DNA of 64,000 nucleotides from Sambucus nigra (taxonomy: Eukaryota; Streptophyta; Magnoliopsida; Dipsacales; Adoxaceae): positions 635,285,217 through 635,349,216 of the forward strand of contig OX422211.1 of assembly GCA_949130495.1 (NCBI GenBank). The letters are read 5' to 3'. Shown piece after piece: positions 38,396 through 49,925 of this stretch (positions are counted from its first letter, which is position 1; each line of letters opens with the position of its first letter). The notes beneath the pieces are model-generated. The model searched no databases. It was not told the origin of the DNA and saw only the letters and a program-made list of their open reading frames with translations. Made by a program: the position numbers and the translations under genes.

Positions 38396-38978
38396 TTTGG
38401 TTATTATATTCAACTTCAATATTTCTCTTCAAATCAATATCAATTGATGAAGCCAATGTGGTTATGGCATCAACATGACTATTGTAGTTCCTCGATAATT
38501 GTTTGATTTATGTCTACTTGAAGGTATTGAAGATTTTTCTCACTTTATCCCGGTAGGTGAGCATTCCTGAATCTCTAACTTCATATTATTTTACCAATTG
38601 GTTAGTAATTAGACAAGAATCGTAGTGCAAAATGATGTATTATACTCCCGTGGTGATACCCCTTTGAAGGCTAATTATTATGGCATCATATTCCACCTCA
38701 TTGTAAGAATCCTTAAAACAACCCAAATTTCCTCCCAACATGTCAAGTTTATGGGGTGATGAAGATGATTGAAACACCAACACCTCATTTATTAGATAAT
38801 CAATACAAGAACAACCTCCACTTGGGTGTTTGACCCATTTGTTCTAGATAGAGCAACTCTAGGAGGGGATAGGATGAGTTGCTACTCTTTTTGTACTTGA
38901 TGTGATGAAGTCAGCCAATACCTTCCCCTTAATACCAATTCAGGGCTCATATTTGATATTAAAATAGGCCAAATATAA
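38396..38978 (-). pseudogene. RNase H fragment of Tat element F
   Basis: The minus strand gives FNIKYEP near 38950, then KVLADFITSS, and further down NEVEYDAIIISL and NYNSHVDAITTLASSI near 38480. This is the second RNase H domain of a Tat pol, similar to 17000-17670 in element A but a different copy. It is bounded on the left by the LTR of C and on the right by the LTR of E, so both inserted into it. Confidence 0.72.
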
Positions 38979-39047
38979 TGACCTGTAAAAATCGGAAATT
39001 TTCAAACCCTAAAAAGACCTACGACCTTTAAACCCTCATAAGATGAG
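38979..39047 (+). repeat. 5' LTR of element E, first part
   Basis: The LTR start TGACCTGTAAAAATCGG follows the F fragment. It is cut after 69 bases by element D; the last five bases, ATGAG (39043-39047), are the left target duplication of D. It continues at 57853. Confidence 0.65.
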
Positions 39048-39239
39048 TGTAGACACCCCATTCTGTTACCCCCTAACTTTCCTTAGGTCCCTAGTACCTC
39101 CCTTCATCACTGTAAACCCAGGTCACGTCCCGAGTACTAACCTGAAAGCCATCGGGAACTCCCCGGCTCAGTTTGACCGAAAAATCAAACTCTTCGTCTC
39201 GATTGAGACTCAATGAATCTTCAAAGGGAACTGAATATA

Positions 39240-39790
39240 CTTTCCAACGGTCCACCCCATACGCGATTCTGACTTACCATGTGGACGAAAGACCCGTTTG
39301 CGTCCGAAACCTGACCTAGAGGCCACCGGGCGCTCCCGGGCTCTGTTCGACCTATGTCAACTCTTCAGCTCGACTGAGGCTGAATGAATATTCAAAGGGA
39401 ACAGAATAACCTTTACAACGGTCCATCCCATGAGCGATTCTGACTTTCCATGCGGACGAACGATCCGTTTGTCTCCGGGAGGCCACCGAGCGCTTCCCGG
39501 GCTCGGTTGACCAAAGTCAACTCTCCAAACCGGGTCAAACTCTTTGGAATGTCGAAGTACATCTCCTTACCTTTCCAACGGTCCACCCCATGAATGATTC
39601 AGACTTACCATGCGGACGAACGATCCGTTTGCGTTTGAGAAATTCACCGTTCAATGGATTGACAAACGCTTTCGAGCCATATTTGACCCAAAGTCAACTC
39701 CCGAACCCGGGAGTGGTCCAAAGGACTTTCAAAGGTTTCTAAATTAACTTTCCAATGGTATGTCCCGTGCACAATTCTGACCAACGGTTT
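39240..39790 (+). repeat. Four diverged direct repeats in U3 of the D LTR
   Basis: Blocks begin CTTTCCAACGGTCCA or a close variant at 39240, 39411, 39571 and 39748 (spacing 171, 160, 177) and share GATTCTGACTTACCATGCGG and ACGATCCGTTTG. The right LTR has the same set from about 55951. Position upstream of the TATA box suggests enhancer-like repeats; this is inference. Confidence 0.8.
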
Positions 39791-39851
39791 TCCATCGGCA
39801 ACCATTTTTTGGAAAAGCCTGAACCACACTGCCAAATGGCAGGTTCCAGAC

Positions 39852-39923
39852 CCTGCCTATCGGCACCTGCCGATAGGCAGGAACAGGTCTATGCCGATCG
39901 GCGCTCACCTGGGCCTATAAAAG
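39852..39923 (+). promoter_or_regulatory. LTR promoter of D: hairpin, TGCCGATCGGCG, TATA box
   Basis: A perfect inverted repeat with 14-bp arms (CCTGCCTATCGGCA, 2-bp loop) lies at 39852-39881. TGCCGATCGGCG follows at 39892-39903, and TATAAAAG at 39916-39923, 12 bp further on. The right LTR keeps the hairpin (56563-56592) and TATA (56627) but has TGCTGATCAGCA at 56603-56614. Confidence 0.75.
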
Positions 39924-41134
39924 GAGGCCTTCACCTCATTTTCAAGGAGGATCCCAGATATGATAAAAACCTCTCTCAATGAATCCCAGAAACCTCTCTC
40001 GAAGGCAACGTGATTTCAACATCCAAATCCCCTTTTTACTTCCACTTTTCATCATCCTTTTCATCAAACTTGGTGAATTAGCCACTCTCCATCATCATCT
40101 AAGTGCAAGGGATGCTCTCCAACATTCAAGATCAAGCTCAAGATCTTCAAGAAGGTCCAACTTTCTCACCTTTCTCTTCAAATTCTCTTGAGTTCTCAAT
40201 AACTTGCTTTATTACTTAGCACTTTTTATTATCTCATCCTACACATCCTAATATACTTTTTATTTAGTATTATCGCACATATCTTATTTTTATATAAATA
40301 AAACCTAAAAAACAAGAAAAAGAGGGGTTGCTCATAAATTCCAAGTAGGGATTCTCACACTTTTTCCACACTCTTCTCACAATTAAAACACTTTTTCTAC
40401 ACACACACACACACTCATAAATAAGAGATCCCCTGTTTGGATTTATGGGATAAACCCCACCCCTCATTTTGTATGCGAACTACGTGGACTTTGATGCCTT
40501 TACAGGCTACGTAGGTATCTCGGTGTAAAACCCGAGACTCGAGTCCCTTTTCTCACTTTTTCTCTCATTTTCTATCTTCTCTAAATCCATTTTCCTTATA
40601 TTCTATACACTTACCCTTAATAACGTATTGATCCAAATGCGTTATCGTTCCATTATAATGATCAACGTAGGGGTAATCACATAAATATTATTTTTCTAAT
40701 ATTATACCTTCCTACGGATGACTCACTTTATCTCTTCCATGCTACAAGTCGAAGATTCCTACCTTCATTCTATATATACACATGCACACATATCACGGGG
40801 GGAAACAAAAGGAAAATAACAAATATTCATGAGAGACCGAAAGGGCGGAATGGGTGCCTAACACCTTCCCATTTCGTAACTAAGCCTCCGAACCCTTCTT
40901 GAATCATCTTGGTTTCACACGCACCAGTATGTCTTTGGATGCCATCTTACGGGGTGGCTTCCCCTTTTTTCTTTTGTCTGTTTTGAGTAAAATAGACTGG
41001 CGACTCTAAATCTCTCTACTTTTTTACACCATAAACGACGCCGGCCAAAACGCTCCCGAGAGGGACGCATGGGACTCGAAGGATCCTTTCCACCACGCGC
41101 CCGCCCACGTGACGAGGATCGGGGATGGCCACAG

Positions 41135-41150
41135 TGGCGACTCTGCTGGG
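41135..41150 (+). promoter_or_regulatory. Primer-binding site of D
   Basis: TGGCGACTCTGCTGGG one base after the LTR. This is the common Ogre/Tat-type primer site. The tRNA is not assigned. Confidence 0.8.
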
Positions 41151-42351
41151 GATATGCGTTTTGTGGGCTTGACTCTATTTACATGGATGTTATTTTTTCT
41201 TATGTTTCCCCCCATCTTCATGTCCCCATTTCTCATGTGTATCCCATGCTTATTCTTATATTCACACACTTGTTGAAATTCTCCATGTACACTTCACACC
41301 ACGTGCACCTAGGATCACATGTATATCCCCATGTTGCACGCATCACCTATCCATACTTGGTGAACCTTTTGGGGTACTCATACTCGACTCCCTATTTGGC
41401 ATAATCAAGAAAGGCATTCTTATTATAAGATTCTAATAAGAGGATCATGCATGATTCACTCAACATCACCAAAGAGCATTTCTATTGACCAAATTTTACC
41501 CAGTAACTGGAGGGTCACTTCGTGATGGGCGCTGGTCTGGCAGGTCACAGTTAGCCTAAGCGATATGACTCTCACCTTCCATTGGACAAGTACCTTCAAC
41601 GTATATCGAACGGTTCCCCTGCATCGTACCGCTTGACCGAAGTAATGACGGGAGGTATATTATAGGGAATTCATTCATGTACGTCGAGTATATCGAATTC
41701 GCTCTCACACGTACCGTATGGTGAGGCAATTCACGTACACTCAGGTATATCAAATGGCTTGTCCACACATAATAATTTTCCGCAAGAGCAAGATGTATAT
41801 CGTGGAAGTCACACCAAAGGGGGGAACTCATGCCGATTCACCCAACCAACTTCATACCCGCATATAGGTGCCAGACCTAGGACACGCACTTTAGATTGCC
41901 GGTTTCAACCTAAAACTCTGTCAAAATTCTGGGTCGGCCTGCGCCCAATTTTCGCTCATTTTTAAAATATGACCCTGTCCGTGAGCCTAGTTACAAGTCC
42001 AAACCGTAGCTTTGCATATATTAAAACCCCTATTTTTCTAGGCTCGGGTCTCGTCCGGCATTGCATTTAGAAGAATTAAATACAAGTGAAAACATAATAA
42101 TCATGTTGAGTTCCGTCTCCAAAAACATTTCTCCCTTCTTTATCAAAAAATCCAAAAAGCATTCTTCCCCTCTTTATCAAAAATCCAATTTTTCCCCTTT
42201 TTCTCAAAAATAAATCTCATCTTACGCCTTCTTAGGTCGATCGCAAGACCTTGGCCTCGCTCCATATTGGCTTCGGTCTTCAGTAAAATCACCCTGGAGT
42301 TTCATCCGTTCTTCTACTACTTCTTTCGAGTTCAGAATCCATCCATCTTCA
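41151..42351 (+). other. 5' leader of element D
   Basis: 1.2 kb without supported ORF. 41205-41400 is pyrimidine-rich. 41560-41850 is well conserved with the leader of C and repeats GTATAT at 41601, 41655, 41688, 41745 and 41795. The rest is T/C-rich up to the gag ATG at 42352. Confidence 0.7.
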
Positions 42352-44268
42352 ATGGAGAATACAGATCAAGCACCAGTCATACAACCGGATCTGCCGACAG
42401 TCCTAGCTCAGCTCGTGTCTAAGATTGACAACCTCCAAACCGAGGTCCGAGAGATGCAATGAAACCAAGTTCATATTCCTCAAGAGCTCGAATCCCTATT
42501 CCCTCATGCTATGGGTCCATCCGAGCCTATCTGGGTTCTGGAAGAATATCAACATGCTCCATGTGTTACTCCTGCCAATGGGCCGCCACATGCCCAGCTT
42601 CCAATGCCAAACATTGCCCACCCTATGGCTAACCTGCCTGTGGTCGCTGATCCAAAAGAGGAGGAGTTGAATAAAGTCAAGGAGGACCTTAGGATGCTCA
42701 CTAAGAAGTTTGACCAAGCCAGGATCTCTGAGAATTACATGGAATACACCCACATGTCTCCTTATCCTAAAGCAAGGTTACCCGAGAAGTTCAAGATGCC
42801 AAACATCGAGAAGTTTGGAGGGAGTGGACCCCCAATTGTTCATCTTCGAAGTTATCATCGTTCCATGACTCGACTAGGGGCTTCTGAGGAGTTGATGGCC
42901 TAATTATTTCAGCAAACTTTGAAGGATAGTGCCCTCCGATGGTTTTTATCTCTTGAGGAATCCATAATCCGTAGCTGGGAGGATGTGGCCCAAGAATTCA
43001 TGTGACAATACAAATACAACGAAGAGCTTGAGGTCACCCGTCGTGATTTTGAGCTTCTCAAACAGAATCCAGGAGAATCAGTCAGTAACTTCATATCCCG
43101 GTGGAGGGAACAAGCAGCTACCATGACTAATCGGCCATCTGAAGAAGAACAGGTCAACATAGTGAAGAAAAACTTCTTGCCCCATGTCCGAGTGACGATG
43201 GGAGGACAATACTATTCCCACTTTCAAGCTCTCAGAGAGGCTGGAGTGGAAATCGAGGAGAGCCTCGTTAAAATAGAGATTGAACCAAAGAAGGTGTCCG
43301 GACAGTTCACCCTTAGAAAGTATGACAAGCCTGCCAGTACTACCATCTCGACCATCAATAATATCTCTCAACGAACCACATCATGGGCACCAAAAAGCTG
43401 CCCTACTCCCATCCGAAGGGAATATACTGAGCTCCATGCTCCCTTCTCCAAAGTTTACCAAGCCCTGTTAAGCCGAAACCTCATCAAACCCTTGGATCCC
43501 CCTCCATTGCCAAATCCACTCCTAAGAAACTTCAAAACCTATGCTCATTGCACCTTTCACCAAACTGCTGGCCATACCACTGACCAATGATTTCACATTC
43601 GGAACGTAATTCAAGATCTCATTGACCGGGGTACCATTGCCCCACCAGCCAATACTAGACCAAACACCACTCACAATCCACTCCCAGATCACGCCAATGC
43701 CATCTTCTTAGAAGAAAACCCATATTTCAATCCCTCAACTCAAATCACACCCATATACTCTCCTAAACCTCTTCAAACTTGCCCATATTTCCTCCTACAC
43801 CCTACTAGCCTCGCTGATCAGGCACTATCACTCCTTACCAGAGCATGCATCGCTGTCCGTAGCCGTTCTAAAAATAGAATCATGGAATTGTCAGAGGTGT
43901 TAAACCAACTCCTAGAGTTCGGGCTGAAATTTCTCTCACAGATGGTCATCAATTGCCAGAGATTCAGTACACTATTCTTGGAGGCACAGAAATGGGCCCG
44001 AGATTCAGACAAGTGGGTGGTACCAACCGATGAAGTCAGCCTAGATGATGTTGTCCAGACTATGGTAGAATTATTTAAGAAAACCAACATCATTTGCAGT
44101 ATCACCGGGTTACTTTCCACTTTGAATCTACAAGGGCGCTTGGTCCCTTCAATCACACATATACCCACAGAATGGGAGAACTTGTATGAAGAAGCCGTTG
44201 AAGTTGTGGAATGCATCGAATTTACATGGAAAGACATAATTGTTGCCATCGGATGGGGGGGGGGGGGG
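42352..44268 (+). pseudogene. gag: gag of element D
   Basis: It starts MENTDQAPVIQPDL at 42352 with coiled-coil-like residues, then a capsid region: KARLPEKFKMPNIEKFGG near 42770, SALRWFLSLEESII near 42930, QYKYNEELEVTRRDFELLKQ near 43010, NFISRWREQAATM near 43090. A Cys/His-containing stretch (YAHCTFHQTAGHTTDQ) near 43545 replaces a standard CCHC knuckle. One frame holds throughout, with stops at about 42460 (TGA), 42901 (TAA), 43003 (TGA) and 43588 (TGA). The frame changes at a run of 14 G (44255-44268), after which the protein continues in another frame. Confidence 0.85.
44255..44268 (+). repeat. Poly-G run (14) at a frame change in gag of D
   Basis: Before the run the gag frame is the one that starts at 42352; after it the conserved frame is shifted and runs to 45318. 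Both frames translate the run as Gly. A length change of the run explains the frame change. Confidence 0.9.
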
Positions 44269-45320
44269 AAGAATTCAAAGATTCGAGCGAAGAACAAGCT
44301 TTAGGAGGAGCTGGCCCAGTAGACGACATATATGGGATGATATCATTTGAAGAAATCCTCGGAAAATTAAATAAGGTGGAAGAACTACTTGAGATTGATG
44401 AGGAAACGGGATTCATATTCTTTCCTTCTTCAGTAAATCACATGACCAGATCAGGGAGACATTACCAGGTTCCAAGCTCACTACCACCAAATGACAAAGG
44501 GAAGGGCGTTGAAAACCTTCCTATGCCAGAGATGACCATTGAGGAGAGCAAGATCCTCGATCAACTAAAGAAAACACAAGCCAACATCACTCTATGGGGA
44601 CTTTTCATGTCATCCCAACTGCACAGAAATGCTTTAATCAAGATGATCACTGGACCCATAGTTCCTCCCTCTACCACACCAGAAGAGACGGTAAATCTGG
44701 TCGGATCCTTGACCTCTACCCGAATGCTATCATTCTCTGAAGAAGAAATCCCCAAAATTGGGCCGAATCACAATCATGCAATCAACATCTTCGTAGAAGT
44801 TATGGGAAAGGCCATGCCACTCTCTCTTGTCGATAACGGATACGCCTTGAATGTTTGCCCTCTGAGAACCTTCAAGTGTTTAGGCCTGAAAGAAAGCTAC
44901 TTCGCTCCAACCTCCGCCGCTGTACGCGCCTACGATAATACTCTTCGTGAGGTGATGGGGTCCATAAAACTTGTAATAGGGGTTGGCCCTATAAACCCTG
45001 TCATTGAATTCCAAGTCATAGACATCCTTGCTTGTTTCAACCTATTGCTTGGATGCCCATGGATCCACAATATCAAGGGTGTATCTTCCTCACTCCATCA
45101 GAAATTGAAGTTCTTTGCCGACGGGCGAGTCATCACCATTTTGGGCGACAACGAAAATGTCGAGGGTGCGAGCACCAGCAGTCCAATTCTTGAGATACAT
45201 CACAGGTCAAATGATATGCTCCTATCAGGATTCCGAGTCGAGCCACTCCTACTCCCGGCAGGGGACGATTTCAAAGAAAGGGTTTGTCCAGAATATGACC
45301 CTCATAACAATGTTATGTGA
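44269..45320 (+). pseudogene. gag C-terminal part and protease of element D
   Basis: A 350-codon open stretch. An N-terminal acidic region (FEEILGKLNKVEELLEIDEE) is followed by a linker, then an aspartic protease: SLVDNGYALNVCPLRTF near 44830 (active Asp kept; DNG in place of DDG/DTG) and FNLLLGCPWIHNIKGV near 45040. It cleaves the polyprotein. This is the least damaged coding part of the window. It ends at a TGA at 45318, one base out of frame with the following pol segment that restarts around 45326. Confidence 0.85.
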
Positions 45321-45325
45321 TTCAG

Positions 45326-48300
45326 ATGTTCAGAAACATGCACTTCATGCTCGGACTGGGGCTAGGGAAAAGGCAGCAAGGGATACTTGAGCCCATCGAG
45401 CTGAAGAAAGCTTTCCCTCCTTGTGGCTTGGGGTATCAACCATCGGAATAAGAGATCAGAATGATCCACCAATCTCGACCAAAGAGAAGATCAGACTGCA
45501 TCCGAACTATCTCAAGAGACTCCTTAAATGGACGATTCATCAAAGAAGGAGATGACTTACACTTTTGCGGTTTTCCAGAACCATGGTATGACCACACAGA
45601 TAAGAAGATGAAGCCTGGAATGGACATCTTTTTCCAAGACAGCTACCCATGGGCCAAAAGTTTCCCACACCAAGTACAACCGCTCATCAAAGATGCCGAA
45701 GAGACTGAGGAAAGAGATTCTGAAGATTCCTTTAACGTACAGATACTGGGGCTGGCACTCTGCATGGTTCATTCAGGCACCACATCAATGGATCCATCCC
45801 GTCTGATTAAAGCTGCTGATACCCCTCTCCTCAACTGGCATTCTGCGCCAGTTCTACCCCTTGAAATCTCCCCTAACCCCAATGTTTACCCTATTTCTTC
45901 TTCTATTGTCTATCCTTGATCAAATGTAATCGAGACCTCTTTTGATGAGGTTCCCAATGCTGTTTTTCCTATCAATGAAATAAACGCAGATTTTGAGTAT
46001 CTTGTTGTGCCTTACATTAACTGCTTGAATTATAATCAAACTTTTGATGATGATGATTTTGCAAATGAAAAATTCTTAACTGATCTAAATAAGGTTAATA
46101 ATAAACAACATAATCGCGTTCAAGTTAATGAAGAAGAGACTGTTGTTATTAATCTCGGTTCTAGTAGCCAACTGCGCGAGATTAAAATAGGGGCCACCCT
46201 TGACGAGCATGAGCGCGCACAACTTGAAGAATTACTAAAGGAGTTCGTAGATGTCTTTGTATGGTCGTATGATGATATGCCCGGTATCGATCCTGAAATA
46301 GCTCAGCACGAGATCCCCACTCTCCCAGATTACAAGCTAGTCAAACAAAAATTGAGAAAACTCCGCACCGAATGGTCGCTCAAGGTCAAAGAAGAGGTGG
46401 TCAAACAGTTGAACGTGGGTTTCATTCGGGTGATCGAATATCCCACATGGCTAGCCAACATTGTATCCATGATGAAATCAGGAGGGACGGTTCGAATGTG
46501 TGTAGATTACCGAGATTTAAACAAAGCTTCTCCGAAGGATGACTATCCTCTACCCAATATCGACATGATCGTGGACAGCACAGCCAGTCATGCTCTCAAG
46601 TCACTCATCGATGGGTTTTCCGGATACAACCAGATCAAGATGCACCCCGACCACCAAGAAAAAACCGCATTTATCACCCCATGAGGAACCTTTTGCTACA
46701 CCATTATGCCTTTCAGTCTCAAGAATGCTGGGGCTACCTACCAAAGGGATACCACAACCATCCTGTATGATCTGATCCATAAAGAGGTCGAGGTTTATGT
46801 GGATGATATGATTATCAAGTCCAAAACTAGAGAAAGTCATGTTCCCGCTCTCCAGAAGTTCTTCGAACGACTGCGACGATATCAGATGCGACTTAATCCA
46901 CAGAAGTGTGTCTTTGGCGTTACAAAGGGAAAACTCTTGGGATTCATGGTCAACGAAAAAGGGATAGAAGCAGACCCTGCAAAGCTAAAGGCCATACTTG
47001 AGATGCCACCACCCCAAACAGATAAAGAAGTTTGAGGTTTTCTTGGGAAATTATAATATATTAGCCGGTTCATCAGCCAACTAACCTCCATCTGTGAACC
47101 GATCTTCAAGCTCCTCCAAAAAGATTCAACCAAGGTTTGGAATGAGGCCTGCCAAGAAGATTTTTACCGAATCAAATAATACCTGACCCAACCTCCAGTG
47201 CTCATGCCATCACAGTCTGGTCTCCCCTTGCTCCTATACCTAACCATAACCAACACTGCAGTTGGGGCTTTCCTATCTCAATACCTTGAAGACTCCCATA
47301 AAGAAAGAGCCATCAATTATGCCAGTCACAAATTGGCCGGGTACGAGGTGACTTACACTACTTTAGAAAAGGCATGTGTCACACTTGTCTGGGTCACCCA
47401 AAAGTTGCGACACTACATGCTCGCCTTCCCCATCAAACTTGTATTCTGAATGGACCCCATCAAATACCTTCTTGAGAAAATTTCCTTATCCAGCCGAATG
47501 GCTCGATGGTTGATGCTCCTAATAGAGTTCGATATCGTGTACATCACACACAAAGATGTTAAAAGAAGAACCATCTCTGACTACGTCGCCGATTATCCCA
47601 TAGACGAAGCAGATGTCCAGCTCTTCGAATTCCCAGATGAAAATATTCTCTGCACCACTCAAGACCACCTTCGATGGAAAATGTTCTTTGACGGCACTGG
47701 CAACAAAAGGGATACGACATTATGATCCTCCTGATCGCCCCAGATGACTCCCACACTCCCATCGCCATTAAATTGGATTTCCCTTGCACCAACAACATGA
47801 CAGAATACGAGGCATGCACAGTGGGCCTCAAGGTCGCTCTCAAGAAAGTTATTCAATACCTTGATGTCTACGGGGATTCTGCCCTCATCATCGATTAAGT
47901 TCTCATAAAGTGGAAAGTCAAGGACGAAAAGCTCCAACCCTTTCATGCCCAATTAGAAACATTAGCCTCCTAATTCCGAGATATCACCTTCCATTACCTA
48001 CCCCGAGAAAAGAATAACCTAGCCGACGCTCTCGCTACCTTGGCCTCCATGGTCGACATGCCCGAAGGAATAACAATGACCCCATTCCTAGTTTAAAAGC
48101 AAGACAAACCGACCCATTGCTACCATATTGAGCTTGTCTCCACTGAAGATCCTGAACTAGTCGATTGCTGGTATTATGATAGTTGGTGCCTCCTCAAACA
48201 TAGTAGGTATCCCGAGGGTTCCAACAAGAAGGACCGAACAACCCTCCGAAGACTGGCCGCCCAGTATATCATTTGTCATAAAGCTCTCCTCAAGAGGAAT

Positions 48301-49413
48301 TTCGATGGAAATCATCTACACTGCATCGCAGGGTTTGAGACTGAGAAAATAATGTAGAAAATTCACAGCGGGGAATGCGGACCCCACATGAATGGTCACA
48401 TGCTCACCAAGAAGATCATTCGAAAAGGCTACTACTGGACCACCATGATCCAGGATTGCACCGCTTATGTCCGGAGGTGCCTCAAATGCCAATAATTCTC
48501 CAATCTTCAACACTTGCCTCTGCGAGAATTATACAACATGACCTCTCCCTGGCCGTTCTCCACCTGGGGTATCAACATCATAGGGAAGGTTACACCAAAT
48601 GCTTCAAACGGACATGAGTTCATCCTGGTTGCCATAGATTACTTCACCAAATGGGTCGAGGCTGAGTCATACGCGGTATTAAATGCCAAGAAAGTGGCCA
48701 AATTCCTCAATAAAAATATCATCTGTTGATATGGGGTCCCGCAAGAGCTGGTATCAGATAACGGGCTGCATTTTGAAGCAGAAGTCACAGAAATAGTCAA
48801 TGAGTACGGGATTCAGAGACACAAATCTTCTCCCTACCTACCTCCGACCAATGGTGCAGTTGAAGCCACCAACAAGAACCTCAAAGCCATCATCAGCAAG
48901 ATGACCGAAAGTTGTAGGGATTGGGCCGAACGAATCCCGTATGCTCACTGGGGCTATCGAACCTCAATTCAAACTTCTACTGTGGCTACCCCTTACTCCC
49001 TGGTCTACGACATGGAAGTAGTCCTCCCTGTCGAGCTGGAAATACCCTCGCTATGCGTCATGCTCGGAAGCAAAGTTAGTGAAGAAGACTGGTGCCAAAG
49101 ACGTCTTGATGAGCTAACCCTCCTAGATGATAGAAGATTAAAGGCTCTTTACCACATACAGGGGTACCATCGCCGAATAGCGTGATCATTCAATAAGAAA
49201 GTCAAGGACCGCGGTGTCCGGGAGGGGGATTTATCCCTCAAAGAGATAATAGAACCCATCTGGGATCCCAGAGGGAAATTCAAGCCCAATTGGAGCGGCC
49301 CCTAAATTGTAAAGAGAATCTTATCTGGCGGTGCCGCCATGCTCACTGACCTGGATGGGGAAGAGATGTCTCGTCCAGTCAATCTGGACCGTCTCAAGAA
49401 ATTCTACCCCTAG
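45326..49413 (+). pseudogene. pol: pol of element D: RT, RNase H, integrase
   Basis: A linker runs from 45326 to 46000. RT occupies about 46200-46930: FVWSYDDMPGIDPEI, MCVDYRDLNKASPKDDYPLP, KNAGATYQR and EVEVYVDDMIIKS (catalytic YVDD intact near 46800). RNase H first domain lies near 47200-47450 and a second Ogre-type RNase H near 47680-48050. A one-base frameshift lies near 47708. The integrase zinc finger (CGPHMNGHM, RRCLKCQ) is near 48380-48490; the core has AIDYFTKWVEAESY (48630), VSDNGLHF (48755) and NGAVEATNKN (48850), so D, D and E are present. The stop TAG is at 49411. At least ten internal stops, mostly explained by single transitions. Confidence 0.9.
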
Positions 49414-49925
49414 TCCGAAATCTCGGCGCGATACGACTCTTCTCATCCCTCTTCTATTCTAAAAAAAATGCTTCGTTTCCCTCTACCCAGATCTACGTGG
49501 GCCTGATCCTCTACAAAAACTATTTTTAAAAACTTTTCAAAAAACACCAGAGGTATGTAGGCAGCTCATACTCCTCACATGAGCACGACCCTTTCTTTTT
49601 CACAAAATACTATTCTTTTCTTACCTCTGAGAACGATGGTTCATTCTAAAAATACTTGAACAAAAGGATTATGTATGCCTTAGTGATCAGTATAGATAAT
49701 TCAAAATACACAATTCATCGAGAGGCACAGCTGGGTGATCAGAAACTTATTTATTTCATTAATAAGAAATTAAAGTACGGATTACGTAAGAAAAAGGAAC
49801 GGATAACTCCCTTCCCCACTACCATAAAAAGCCGAATAAAATCCCCACACCTGTTATAAAAATAAACTCCCCAGGAGTCCTACCCATAGCTACCAGAGGA
49901 GCCTGCACCCTCATCATCTACATCC
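49414..49925. other. Spacer between convergent pol and DUF7745-like gene in D
   Basis: About 0.5 kb with no supported ORF. It should hold the 3' ends of both transcripts. It contains CACCAGAGGTATGTAGGCAGCTC-like sequence with no feature I can name. Confidence 0.5.

Larger units (their letters stand above)
39048..41133 (+). repeat. 5' LTR of element D
   Basis: 2086 bp, TGTAGACACCCC...GGCCACA. It contains four diverged repeats (starts 39240, 39411, 39571, 39748), a perfect hairpin (39852-39881), a TGCCGATCGGCG palindrome and a TATA box. Confidence 0.93.

Noticed and set aside
42352..49413. Endogenous pararetrovirus (caulimovirid)
   Set aside because: RT-RNase H is followed by an integrase, there are true LTRs, a primer site and a target duplication, and no movement-protein domain is seen.
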